A stretch of 39,346 bases of DNA, taken from Bacilli bacterium. GTDB lineage: Bacteria > Bacillota > Bacilli > RF39 > UBA660. The first letter of the stretch is position 1. Every line of letters starts with the position of its first letter. Where the stretch lies: NCBI GenBank assembly GCA_017525015.1, contig JAFXUK010000002.1, positions 1 to 39,346 of the forward strand, read 5' to 3'. The position numbers were made by a program, and so were the translations under genes. Of this stretch, positions 23,714 to 31,064 are shown in pieces. The notes below the pieces were generated by a model. That model searched no databases and was not told the origin of the DNA. It worked only from the letters and a program-made list of their open reading frames with translations.

Positions 23714-23735
23714 CTTCTCACCACTTTATAAAATC

Positions 23736-23741
23736 ATTATA
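23736..23741 (-). promoter_or_regulatory. -10 element of the propeller-like gene
   Basis: TATAAT on the minus strand, ending 22 nt before the ATG. Confidence 0.5.
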
Positions 23742-23773
23742 TAATATATAAACTATAATTACTATAAATATGA

Positions 23774-23779
23774 TATAAT
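23774..23779 (+). promoter_or_regulatory. Extended -10 promoter of the gene at 23805
   Basis: TGATATAAT, 25 nt before the ATG; SD GGGGAG follows. Divergent from the promoter at 23736-23741. Confidence 0.65.
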
Positions 23780-23804
23780 AATAACATAATAAGGGGAGAT
23801 AGAT

Positions 23805-24806
23805 ATGTTTAACAAACATAAAAACGATGAATTTCTATATGACGAACCACAAGATGTCGATAAAAAAAGCCCTAAAAAGATCATAATAGATATCATAGGT
23901 ATTGTTTTAGTAATTGCTTTTATCTTTGGAACCTTTTTCTTTATTATTAATAGAGAAAAAATAATGGCTAGTATTCCTATTACTAGAGACGAAAATGGTA
24001 ATTTAGTAATAAAGAAAAAAACTAATACTGATAGTAGAAACACAGAAGAACCAAAACAAGCAGATGATAGAATTGTATATAATACTCCAAAGAACTTTGC
24101 CGTTGATTTTGGTGCGTTTAAAGAACCACTTGATCAAGGATATAAATTTGATCTTCACATTACACCTTTGGCAACATCTATTTCTGATCCATCAGGAGAA
24201 TTTAAATTCATAATTGAAAAAGTTACTGTTGATGGTTTTGATTTTTCTAATCAATATGAAATTGAAGCTAAAATAGGAGAAGAAATTGTTCAAGAAATAT
24301 TCCTTGAAAAAGCCGAATTAAATCAATATTCAATTATCAGACCTAACCATATATATCTTTATTATCGTACAGAAGGATATTACAAAGATGATTTAAATAA
24401 AAAATCTACTAAGCAAATGGAATTAAGAACTTTGTATAACACACCAATGGATAACTCTATAAAAGGTTTAATAACAATTAGTGATATAGCCAAAGTAAAA
24501 ATTAGTTTTTTTAAACAAATAGATGACATTGAATATACTTATCTATATTTTGATGCTAAAAACTTATCTGGTGAAAACAAACCAACTATTAGAGTAAAAA
24601 AACTATTAATAAATGGTAAAGTATACGATTATAATGATACAAATGAAGAAATATATTACTTAACTGAAAAGCTATTCTATATTAGAATACCTAAGAAAAA
24701 ACAAGCTAAAGTAGAGAACTTTACTGTTTCCTTCTTTATCGTCTTTAATGAAGATGAAGATAATGAGCAAATATATATAACAAAAGAATATACGCACGAA
24801 GAATAA
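23805..24806 (+). CDS. Single-pass membrane protein with large ectodomain, unknown
   Basis: 333 residues. A cytoplasmic N-terminal part of ~25 charged residues, one transmembrane helix (~27-48), then an extracellular portion of ~285 residues (type II orientation). The outer part starts with a Lys/Asp/Thr linker and continues as two similar beta-rich halves: the segment with FKFIIEKVTVDGFDFSNQYEIEA and the later one with TIRVKKLLINGKVYDY have the same strand-turn rhythm. No Cys in the ectodomain and no catalytic motif. Start supported by SD GGGGAG at 9 nt. No terminator is visible before the next promoter, so some read-through into the deaminase-like gene is possible. Confidence 0.7.
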   Translation: MFNKHKNDEFLYDEPQDVDKKSPKKIIIDIIGIVLVIAFIFGTFFFIINREKIMASIPITRDENGNLVIKKKTNTDSRNTEEPKQADDRIVYNTPKNFAVDFGAFKEPLDQGYKFDLHITPLATSISDPSGEFKFIIEKVTVDGFDFSNQYEIEAKIGEEIVQEIFLEKAELNQYSIIRPNHIYLYYRTEGYYKDDLNKKSTKQMELRTLYNTPMDNSIKGLITISDIAKVKISFFKQIDDIEYTYLYFDAKNLSGENKPTIRVKKLLINGKVYDYNDTNEEIYYLTEKLFYIRIPKKKQAKVENFTVSFFIVFNEDEDNEQIYITKEYTHEE

Positions 24807-24834
24807 TTATCCTTGTAAAAACGTAAAAATATGT

Positions 24835-24840
24835 TATTAT
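24835..24840 (+). promoter_or_regulatory. Promoter of the deaminase-like gene
   Basis: TGTTATTAT, an extended -10 with one mismatch, 24 nt before the ATG at 24865. Confidence 0.5.
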
Positions 24841-24864
24841 ACATAATTAAAGAAGGTGTTATTT

Positions 24865-25272
24865 ATGGATAGAATTTGGCACAGCTTATACAAAGAGGCT
24901 AAGAATCGAATTACTTCCAAAGCTATTCCGCCTTTTATTGAATATGGAGATAATTCATGTGCAATATTAACAAGTAATAACAATATATATACAGGCACTT
25001 CAATTAATTCAAATACTAGTTTAAAAAGTACCGCTGAAAGAAGTGCTATAACCAACATGCTTAACAATGGTGAAACAACTATTATAAGAATGTTAATTTT
25101 AAATGAATTGGAAGAACTAATAAAACCAAGTCCTGATTGCTTAGATTGCTTATTAGAACTTGGAACAGAATTTGGTAATATAGAAATTCTTCTAGATGCC
25201 AAAGATGGTACAACAGCTAAATTAATAGATATAATGCCTGCATGGTGGGGAACATACCGAAATAAAAAGTAG
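24865..25272 (+). CDS. Cytidine deaminase-family protein with one zinc ligand replaced
   Basis: 135 residues from the ATG at 24865 (the GTG at 24856 is inside the SD AAGGTG). The overall pattern is that of a small cytidine deaminase: GDNSCAILTSNNNIYTGTSI, then the helix with AERSAITNML, the zinc-binding loop SPDCLDCLLELG, IEILLD, and an IMPAWWG ending as in Firmicutes cytidine deaminases. Glu58, the catalytic proton shuttle, and C92/C95 are present. The first ligand, normally Cys (or His) in [CH]AE, is Thr56, so zinc would be held by only two Cys. The second motif also has an Asp-shifted arrangement (PDCLDC rather than PCGAC). The enzyme may be inactive, use another metal ligand, or have another role. 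Confidence 0.75.
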   Translation: MDRIWHSLYKEAKNRITSKAIPPFIEYGDNSCAILTSNNNIYTGTSINSNTSLKSTAERSAITNMLNNGETTIIRMLILNELEELIKPSPDCLDCLLELGTEFGNIEILLDAKDGTTAKLIDIMPAWWGTYRNKK

Positions 25273-25294
25273 ATATTTAAATATCTACTTTTTT
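25264..25294. terminator. Bidirectional terminator between convergent genes
   Basis: 13-bp stem AAAAAGTAGATAT / ATATCTACTTTTT around TTAA. The plus-strand stop is in the 5' arm and the minus-strand stop (25285-25287) in the 3' arm. Confidence 0.9.
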
Positions 25295-26172
25295 AATAGC
25301 ATTTCTATAAATGCATTAGCACCAAAACTATGAAAAGAATTCTTTAATGTTATTAAAGCAAAACCTACTGGAGGAATGTCATTAACTGTCTTTACTTTAA
25401 AAACATCACCATTATTAATTTGTTTTTGAGCAAACTCTTCAGTAACAAAACTAATACCTAATCCAATTTTAGCAAATTCTTCCAATAAACCGGCACTAGC
25501 AATCTCTAATTTACTACTAATTTCTACATTATATTTACGACAATACTTTTCCAAAATACCTCTAGAAGTAGAAGGAGTTTTAGGAAGTAGAATAGGATAG
25601 TTATTTAATTCTTTCCAAGATATTGTTTGATTTTTTAAATGACTATAATTATTACCAGCTATAAAACAATGATGTAATTCACCAAGTCTATCTACCTTCA
25701 AATCAGGATCTTCATCTTCTTCCTCTTTAGCTATTAAAATATCTAAAGAACCATCTTTTAACTTTTCTCTTAAAATACTACTTGGATCTGTAAATATTTG
25801 AATAGCAACGTTAGGATAGTGCTTGTGGTACATATCCAAGTACTTTAATAAATACAACTTAGCTAAAGTAGTACTTACACCAATTCTTATAACACCAGTT
25901 TCTAACTTTTTCAAATTAGAGAATTGTTTCTCAGCCATTTCAAAGCAATTCATTCCTTGCTTAATAAAATTATAGATTTCTTGACCATTATCTGTTAGAA
26001 TAACACCACGTTTTGTTCTGATGAACAATTCACCACCAAGCTGACCTTCTAAAGTCTTAATTTGCTTGGTTACTGCTGGTTGCGAAATCATTAGCTTCTC
26101 AGCAGCTTTCGTAATATTTCCTGCATTAGCTACTTCATAGAAAACTCTATAAAGCTCAAAATTAATATTCAT
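25285..26172 (-). CDS. LysR-type transcriptional regulator
   Basis: 295 residues, typical length. The N-terminal winged helix-turn-helix is clear: FELYRVFYEVANAGNITKAAEKL, then ISQPAVTKQIKTLE, and LFIRTKRGVILTDNG. The C-terminal part is the two-lobe substrate-binding fold with RIGVSTTLAKLYLLKYL and a GLGISFVTEEF segment. The start is the ATG at 26172, 8 nt after GGAGG; an ATG nine codons upstream lacks an SD. Its promoter overlaps that of the divergent PHP gene at 26266, the usual layout for a LysR protein controlling itself and its neighbour. Effector not predictable. Confidence 0.92.
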   Translation of the reverse strand: MNINFELYRVFYEVANAGNITKAAEKLMISQPAVTKQIKTLEGQLGGELFIRTKRGVILTDNGQEIYNFIKQGMNCFEMAEKQFSNLKKLETGVIRIGVSTTLAKLYLLKYLDMYHKHYPNVAIQIFTDPSSILREKLKDGSLDILIAKEEEDEDPDLKVDRLGELHHCFIAGNNYSHLKNQTISWKELNNYPILLPKTPSTSRGILEKYCRKYNVEISSKLEIASAGLLEEFAKIGLGISFVTEEFAQKQINNGDVFKVKTVNDIPPVGFALITLKNSFHSFGANAFIEMLLKK

Positions 26173-26216
26173 ATCATAACCTCCAGTTATTACAGACATT
26201 AAAAATAAGTATTTTT

Positions 26217-26241
26217 ATTATAATAGATAAAGCTATATAAT
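26217..26241. promoter_or_regulatory. Divergent overlapping promoters (LysR gene / PHP gene)
   Basis: The minus-strand -10 (26217-26222) and the plus-strand TATAAT (26236-26241) lie 13 bases apart, back to back. A regulator bound here would affect both transcripts. The LysR leader is about 40 nt and the PHP leader about 18 nt. Confidence 0.5.
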
Positions 26242-26265
26242 GCAATAAAGAAAAGAAGTGATTTT

Positions 26266-27126
26266 ATGGCAACAGTAGACTTACATATACATACAATTCA
26301 TTCTGATGGTTCAAAAACACCTGAAGAAATAGTTTCTATGAGCAGAAAGCATAATATTAATACAATAGCAATAACTGATCATGATAATATTGATGGTTCA
26401 AAAAAACTAATAGATAATCATCCAGCAGATATGACAGTTTATAGTGGAGTAGAGTTAACAATAAAGACTGATGTTGGTAGAATGCATATGCTTGGTTATA
26501 ACATTGATTTATATGATAGAAAATTAAATGATTATCTTATTGAAAACAAAGCAACATCTATTTACAACTTATTATTATATATTGAAATAATCAAAAAAGA
26601 TTTTGGTATAGCTTTAACAGATGAAGAAATTGAAAGACTTGTAACCAAACCAGGTAATGTTGGTAGACCAGATATCGCAGTTATCCTTGTTCAAAGAGGT
26701 TATTGCTCTAATGTTTCAGAAGCATTTGATAAATACTTAAGACACGCTTATAAAAAAGCTAGTAAAGTAAAAAAAGGTATTACACCTAAACAAGGTATTG
26801 ATTTAATAAAAGGTGCTGGTGGTGTACCAGTACTAGCTCATCCAAATTCATTACTATTAAGTAATCCTGAATTAGAAGAAAAAATAATTGAATTAAAAGG
26901 TTATGGACTAGAAGGAATCGAGACAACTCATATTAATGAGAATCCTCGTGAAAGAAAGTTCTTCCGTTACCTTGCTAGAAAACATAATTTATTAGAGACT
27001 GGTGGAACAGATTACCATGGTGATAACAAACCAGATGTCTTCTTAGGAACTGGAAGAGATCATAATGTTGATATAAACGATGGTGATTTATCCTTCCATA
27101 GATTGGTTAAAAGCCGTTATAGATAA
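26266..27126 (+). CDS. PHP-domain phosphoesterase (nucleoside 3',5'-bisphosphate phosphatase-like)
   Basis: 286 residues, the length of the YciV/RnaAM group. The PHP metal-binding motifs are all present: DLHIHTIHSDG (residues 5-15), ITDHDN near 37-42, GVELT, VLAHPN around 190, and GGTDYHGD near the C-terminus. These enzymes are cytosolic and hydrolyse phosphate monoesters; close relatives act on pAp or on 5'-ends of RNA. The insert between the second and third motifs (GNVGRPDIAVILVQRGYC) matches that subgroup. Divergent from the LysR gene, which may regulate it. SD AAGAAGTGA. Confidence 0.88.
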   Translation: MATVDLHIHTIHSDGSKTPEEIVSMSRKHNINTIAITDHDNIDGSKKLIDNHPADMTVYSGVELTIKTDVGRMHMLGYNIDLYDRKLNDYLIENKATSIYNLLLYIEIIKKDFGIALTDEEIERLVTKPGNVGRPDIAVILVQRGYCSNVSEAFDKYLRHAYKKASKVKKGITPKQGIDLIKGAGGVPVLAHPNSLLLSNPELEEKIIELKGYGLEGIETTHINENPRERKFFRYLARKHNLLETGGTDYHGDNKPDVFLGTGRDHNVDINDGDLSFHRLVKSRYR

Positions 27127-27144
27127 AGCCGTATGGCTTTTTTT
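27125..27144 (+). terminator. Terminator after the PHP gene
   Basis: Stem AAAGCC / GGCTTT, loop GTAT, seven T. It overlaps the stop codon. Confidence 0.85.
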
Positions 27145-27150
27145 ATATGT

Positions 27151-27248
27151 TGTAAAACTTTACACGTAAAAAAGAAACTTGTGTAAACACTATAATTTAT
27201 TGACACATACTTGATGTAAACGTATTATAATGTAAGTGTAGAGGAGGT
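27151..27248 (+). promoter_or_regulatory. deoD control region: consensus promoter, repeated TGTAAA motifs and strong SD
   Basis: TTGACA (27200-27205), 17-bp spacer, TATTAT (27223-27228) is the only perfect -35 I found in the window. A further TATAAT lies at 27191-27196. TGTAAA occurs at 27151, 27182 and 27215, the first within TGTAAAACTTTACA and the second in GTGTAAACAC, both inverted repeats; TGTAAAC recurs 33 bp apart. These look like operator sites for a repressor, possibly of nucleoside catabolism (inference). SD GAGGAGGT is at 27241-27248. Confidence 0.6.
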
Positions 27249-27254
27249 CTGTAA

Positions 27255-27980
27255 ATGAAGCCACAGCGCGAGCCTATTCACATTAATGCTAAAAAAGAAG
27301 ATATCTCGGAAATTTGTCTTCTTCCAGGAGACCCTCTGAGAGCTAAATATATAGCTGATACCTTCTTAGAAGACGCTAAACTTGTTACAAATGTCCGTAA
27401 TATGTTAGGTTATACTGGAACATATAAAGGAAAACGAATAACAGTTATGGGTCATGGCATGGGAATGGCTTCTGTAGGAATTTATGCTTTTGAATTGTTC
27501 TATTTTTATAACGTTCAAAAAGTTATTCGTATAGGCACTTGTGGCGTATGTAGTGAGGAAGTTAAGATACCTGAAATTATTTTAGCTGACAAACTATATA
27601 CCGAAGGAACTTTCGGGTTCCAATACGACGGCTACAAAGGGAATATTGAAACTCCTTCAGCTGACTTAGTTGCGGATATAGAACAAGCTGCAAGGAATAG
27701 AGGTTTGAATATTCACAAAGGAGCTGTTATAACTACTGACGTTTTTGGTCCATACGTTGATGATGATGCGATTATGAGTCGTATCCCTTCTGATATCCAG
27801 GTCCTAGGTGAGGAGATGGAAGGCTTCGCATTGTGCCATGTTGCCAATAGTTTTAATAGAAAAGCAGCGGTATTGCTAACTGCTGTTGATTCTAAATTTA
27901 CAGATAAAATTGTTTCACCTGAAGAGCGTCAAACTTCTCTAAATGATATGATCGGATTAGCACTAGACACGCTGGTCTAG
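27255..27980 (+). CDS. deoD: Purine nucleoside phosphorylase, DeoD type
   Basis: 241 residues, near the usual 233-240. This cytosolic (normally hexameric) enzyme converts purine (deoxy)nucleosides and phosphate to the base and (deoxy)ribose-1-phosphate. Motifs: CLLPGDPLRAKYIA (phosphate-binding GDPxRA), VMGHGMGMASVGIYAFELF, RIGTCGV, GEEMEGFAL (the VEMEaa substrate loop) and LTAVDSKF (aligned with TVSD, catalytic Asp kept), then SPEERQTSLNDMIGLALDTL. Family members usually have EMEAAAL where this has EMEGFAL. Base composition and codons (CGC, GAG, CTG, GTC, TCG) differ from the neighbours, and the promoter is closer to consensus, consistent with recent transfer. Flanked by terminators, so it is a single-gene unit. 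Confidence 0.93.
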   Translation: MKPQREPIHINAKKEDISEICLLPGDPLRAKYIADTFLEDAKLVTNVRNMLGYTGTYKGKRITVMGHGMGMASVGIYAFELFYFYNVQKVIRIGTCGVCSEEVKIPEIILADKLYTEGTFGFQYDGYKGNIETPSADLVADIEQAARNRGLNIHKGAVITTDVFGPYVDDDAIMSRIPSDIQVLGEEMEGFALCHVANSFNRKAAVLLTAVDSKFTDKIVSPEERQTSLNDMIGLALDTLV

Positions 27981-28000
27981 TTCTAATAGATGAAAAGGGA

Positions 28001-28034
28001 TTGAGTGATACAGCACCAATGGTGCCTTACTCAA
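28001..28034 (+). other. Two-part hairpin after deoD
   Basis: Outer stem TTGAGT (28001-28006) / ACTCAA (28029-28034), asymmetric internal loop GATACA / CTT, inner stem GCACC / GGTGC with loop AAT. It lies 20 bases after the deoD stop and just before the terminator. It is more GC-rich than surrounding DNA. It could stabilise the mRNA 3' end or be a remnant that came with deoD. Confidence 0.5.
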
Positions 28035-28037
28035 GGT

Positions 28038-28062
28038 AAAAAGAACATTTAATGTTCTTTTT
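28038..28062 (+). terminator. Terminator after deoD
   Basis: Stem AAAAAGAACAT / ATGTTCTTTTT, loop TTA. Confidence 0.85.
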
Positions 28063-28080
28063 ATTTTGTTCAAAACTTGA

Positions 28081-28086
28081 TATAAT
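28081..28086 (+). promoter_or_regulatory. Extended -10 promoter of the gene at 28109
   Basis: TGATATAAT, 22 nt before the ATG at 28109. It follows the deoD terminator, which shows that the longer reading frame open from 28052 is not used. Confidence 0.65.
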
Positions 28087-28108
28087 TAATATGATAAGGA
28101 CTGGTTAT

Positions 28109-31006
28109 ATGTCAGAAGATTTACATAATAAAGCAATGCGTGAGGTTAATAATTTTATTATATATGGAAACAATACCAAACTTGGAATTAGAATTGAATT
28201 AAAAGGATATGACGAAGAACAACAAAAATTTCCTCAAGCAATAGAATTATTAATTGATTTTTTTCGAAAAAAATTTGGTATTAATTTTAAAAATGAAAAT
28301 GGTGAAAAGAATTATTATGTTATCGAAGAGATAGAAAAATATTTACAGAAAATAGATCCAGCAAGATTTTTTAACAATTATGAATTTATATTATCGACAA
28401 CAAGTAACTTTGAAAAGATTGAAACAGTTTTCTTCACCAATCCAAGATTATTTGAAACAAATATATATGATGCTTTAGAAACATATGTATTTCTTGTAGG
28501 AGAAAACATATTAACTAAATCCCAACTTGATAGATTATTATTTAAATCATCTAGTAAAAAAGCAGATGTAAGCATGGATTTCGTTGAACTATTAGGTGAT
28601 ATGATTAAATCAGAATCAATACCTGATTTCAGAATATTATTAGAAGAATTAACTCCTAGTTACAAAAGAGAATTATTAGATCGCTTAGAATATATTAAAG
28701 TAATGCGCCTTTTAGAAACTAATGAAGATCTTGATAAAAAATATGATGAAGCCAGAGTAATTTTTAATTCATCTTTATTCGATACAATAGTTTCTAGAGA
28801 TGAAAAAGAAATATCTAAAATAAATGTTAAATATAGTTCGTCATCCAATATCTTTAGAGGTATTAAGATGGCTTTATATCGTGAGTTAGAAGGAATTAGA
28901 GAAGGCTTATTTGATGAATTATGGGAATATGCTTCCAAGTATGCATCTAGTGAACTATTTATGAAATTCTATAATTCATTAACTTTTTCTAATTATTATT
29001 TATATAGTAACAATGATAAGGATCTAATAAAAAATGCCACTTATTTAAAAAATGAAATAGTTGGTAAACTTACATATACATATATATTATTTAAAGAAAA
29101 ACAAGAATATGAACCTTCAATAGAATTACTATTAAAAAATGCTGTTTTAACTATGCATAATTCTACTTATGAAGGTGAAGATGAATATTTACTAGAGACA
29201 CTAAAAATGAATCCATATGCTTACGATATGTTTCGTAGTATAGATGAAAAAGGTAAAGAAATAATAACACCTATGCAAGTAAGATATAGTCATATAGCAT
29301 TAGAATATGGTTATGTTTTTGATAAAAATGAATTAGATGAATATGACAAGTTAGATAGATCAATAAAGAATTTCATTCATGATCAACAAAATCATGATTT
29401 TACCGATGAACAATTAGAGTATTTATTTGGAATATTCCAAGTAAATAATAATGGTAAAGTTCTTAATAATAGAAGCATAATAGAAGAAGAAGGAAATAGT
29501 AAAAACATAAGAGATTACTATAAATATCAACGTCTACCTTTAATTATTAATTATAGAAGAGATTATGCTGATTATAAATATACCATTATACATGTTTTAG
29601 AATATATTAATAATAAAATAGAAATTCCTAAAATTGATAAAAAAAATAGAGTTGAATATGTTAACCAAGTACGAGAATTAATTAAAGAGTTTATTCACGA
29701 TAGAAGTGATTCTTCTAAGTCAAAAGAAACAATTTCCGCTGGCTTATTTGAAATATTAAGGGCCTTAGATTTATTTTTAAGATCTAATTATGAAGGAATT
29801 AGCCAAAAGATGTTAAAAGGCGATAAAATAGAAGAAACTCAAAATGAAATATTTAGTAGAACATCAAATGCTTCTGATATCGAAAGAATTCTTTATTCAA
29901 TCTATAACTGTAATAGACTTGCCCATGATACGGTTAAAATAGGTTTAATGTTAGAATACATACCTCAACGTAGTAAAAGACGTGCAGCTGGTTATGAATT
30001 AGATAAAGTAGCTGCAGAAGATGGTCTAGTTACATATATAGATGCCTTTAAGACTTTAGTTAAATATGGATTTAATATTGATATTATCAAATATTTATTA
30101 GAAAGAAAGCCTAGATTATACAATAAATTAATAGAAGAACCGGTTGAAGGAAAAGAACAAGAATATATTGATAAAATAAAAATTGGTATCGATGAAGCCA
30201 TTATTATTCCTTATCCTTTAACTAATCAAGATTATTTAGATATAGCTAAATACTTTAAGGTTCTATCAACTTGTACAAAATTTGATAAAATAGAACAATA
30301 TGCTTATGAACAATCTTTATTCTATGAAACAAAGACAATGTTAGCAGAAGAATTAACTAGAGAATTATTATCTAAATTAAATATAAGTGTCTTAAATGTA
30401 ATTTCATATAATAAAGAACAAAAAAGAAAATTCTATAAAGAAAATGGTTATGTTATTGAAGCTCAATTTGATCCAACTAACAATAGTCCTATTTTGGTAT
30501 TCTACAGTAAAAAATTTAAAGAACCATTTAGTATCCATTTAATATCATTGGATCAAAATTTAGCTGATATTATCACTACATATTTGAATAATCCTAATAG
30601 AGAAGATACTATTTCTCATTTCAAAATAGAACCACCCGGATTAACTCTAAGAACATCTAAATATGAATTATTACAAAAAGGCAAAAGAATAAAAAATATT
30701 ACTATACCAACTTTTATTAGACAAAACGGAGGTAATTTAGATATTGAGTATTCAGTAGCTTTATACAATTACATTAATTATGATATTCATGATGAAATCA
30801 TGGAACAAGTTGAAAACAATACCTTTACTAAAGAATCTTTAAAAGAATTATTAAAAGATTTCTCTGATATTGATAATAAAAACTTAAAATATGAAGGTGA
30901 GAATAAATCATTACTAGATAGTTTATATCGTAATCTTCTTTTACAAATGAAAGATGAAATAAGAAACAAAAGAGTAACCGAAGTTCCTGTTCCTAAAATA
31001 TTATAA
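28109..31006 (+). CDS. Very large cytoplasmic protein of unknown function (965 residues)
   Basis: 965 residues from the ATG at 28109 (SD AAGGA at 8 nt); earlier in-frame starts fall before the promoter. No signal peptide or membrane helix. Composition is charged and helical for the first ~770 residues, with dense Glu/Lys/Tyr and repeated short helical segments, which suggests an alpha-solenoid-like structure. The last ~190 residues (after about 770) switch to a mixed alpha/beta domain with YNKEQKRKFYKENGYVIEAQF and PFSIHLISLD. No nucleotide-binding, nuclease or kinase motif seen. The gene has a private promoter and terminator. It is one of three long cytoplasmic unknown proteins in the window (with 14578 and 21249), with no clear sequence similarity between them by eye. 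Confidence 0.7.
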   Translation: MSEDLHNKAMREVNNFIIYGNNTKLGIRIELKGYDEEQQKFPQAIELLIDFFRKKFGINFKNENGEKNYYVIEEIEKYLQKIDPARFFNNYEFILSTTSNFEKIETVFFTNPRLFETNIYDALETYVFLVGENILTKSQLDRLLFKSSSKKADVSMDFVELLGDMIKSESIPDFRILLEELTPSYKRELLDRLEYIKVMRLLETNEDLDKKYDEARVIFNSSLFDTIVSRDEKEISKINVKYSSSSNIFRGIKMALYRELEGIREGLFDELWEYASKYASSELFMKFYNSLTFSNYYLYSNNDKDLIKNATYLKNEIVGKLTYTYILFKEKQEYEPSIELLLKNAVLTMHNSTYEGEDEYLLETLKMNPYAYDMFRSIDEKGKEIITPMQVRYSHIALEYGYVFDKNELDEYDKLDRSIKNFIHDQQNHDFTDEQLEYLFGIFQVNNNGKVLNNRSIIEEEGNSKNIRDYYKYQRLPLIINYRRDYADYKYTIIHVLEYINNKIEIPKIDKKNRVEYVNQVRELIKEFIHDRSDSSKSKETISAGLFEILRALDLFLRSNYEGISQKMLKGDKIEETQNEIFSRTSNASDIERILYSIYNCNRLAHDTVKIGLMLEYIPQRSKRRAAGYELDKVAAEDGLVTYIDAFKTLVKYGFNIDIIKYLLERKPRLYNKLIEEPVEGKEQEYIDKIKIGIDEAIIIPYPLTNQDYLDIAKYFKVLSTCTKFDKIEQYAYEQSLFYETKTMLAEELTRELLSKLNISVLNVISYNKEQKRKFYKENGYVIEAQFDPTNNSPILVFYSKKFKEPFSIHLISLDQNLADIITTYLNNPNREDTISHFKIEPPGLTLRTSKYELLQKGKRIKNITIPTFIRQNGGNLDIEYSVALYNYINYDIHDEIMEQVENNTFTKESLKELLKDFSDIDNKNLKYEGENKSLLDSLYRNLLLQMKDEIRNKRVTEVPVPKIL

Positions 31007-31037
31007 AAAGTATTGAAATCAATCAATACTTTTTTTA
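31005..31037 (+). terminator. Terminator after the 965-residue gene
   Basis: 12-bp stem AAAAAGTATTGA / TCAATACTTTTT, loop of six, T-run. It overlaps the stop codon. Confidence 0.9.
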
Positions 31038-31040
31038 TGA

Positions 31041-31046
31041 TATACT
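31041..31046 (+). promoter_or_regulatory. Extended -10 promoter of priA
   Basis: TGATATACT, 18 nt before the ATG at 31065, immediately after the preceding terminator. Confidence 0.55.
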
Positions 31047-31064
31047 AATAAATGAGGTGATATT

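Noticed and set aside
23762..24043. Minus-strand frame opposite the gene at 23805
   Set aside because: It is the shadow of a membrane-helix coding region, with no SD or promoter, and overlaps a well-supported gene.
27191..27196. TATAAT as the main deoD -10
   Set aside because: No -35 at proper distance; the downstream TTGACA-17-TATTAT is better placed. It is kept only as part of the control region.
28052..28108. An N-terminal extension of the 965-residue protein
   Set aside because: It begins inside the deoD terminator and before the -10 at 28081-28086, so it would not be transcribed from this promoter.
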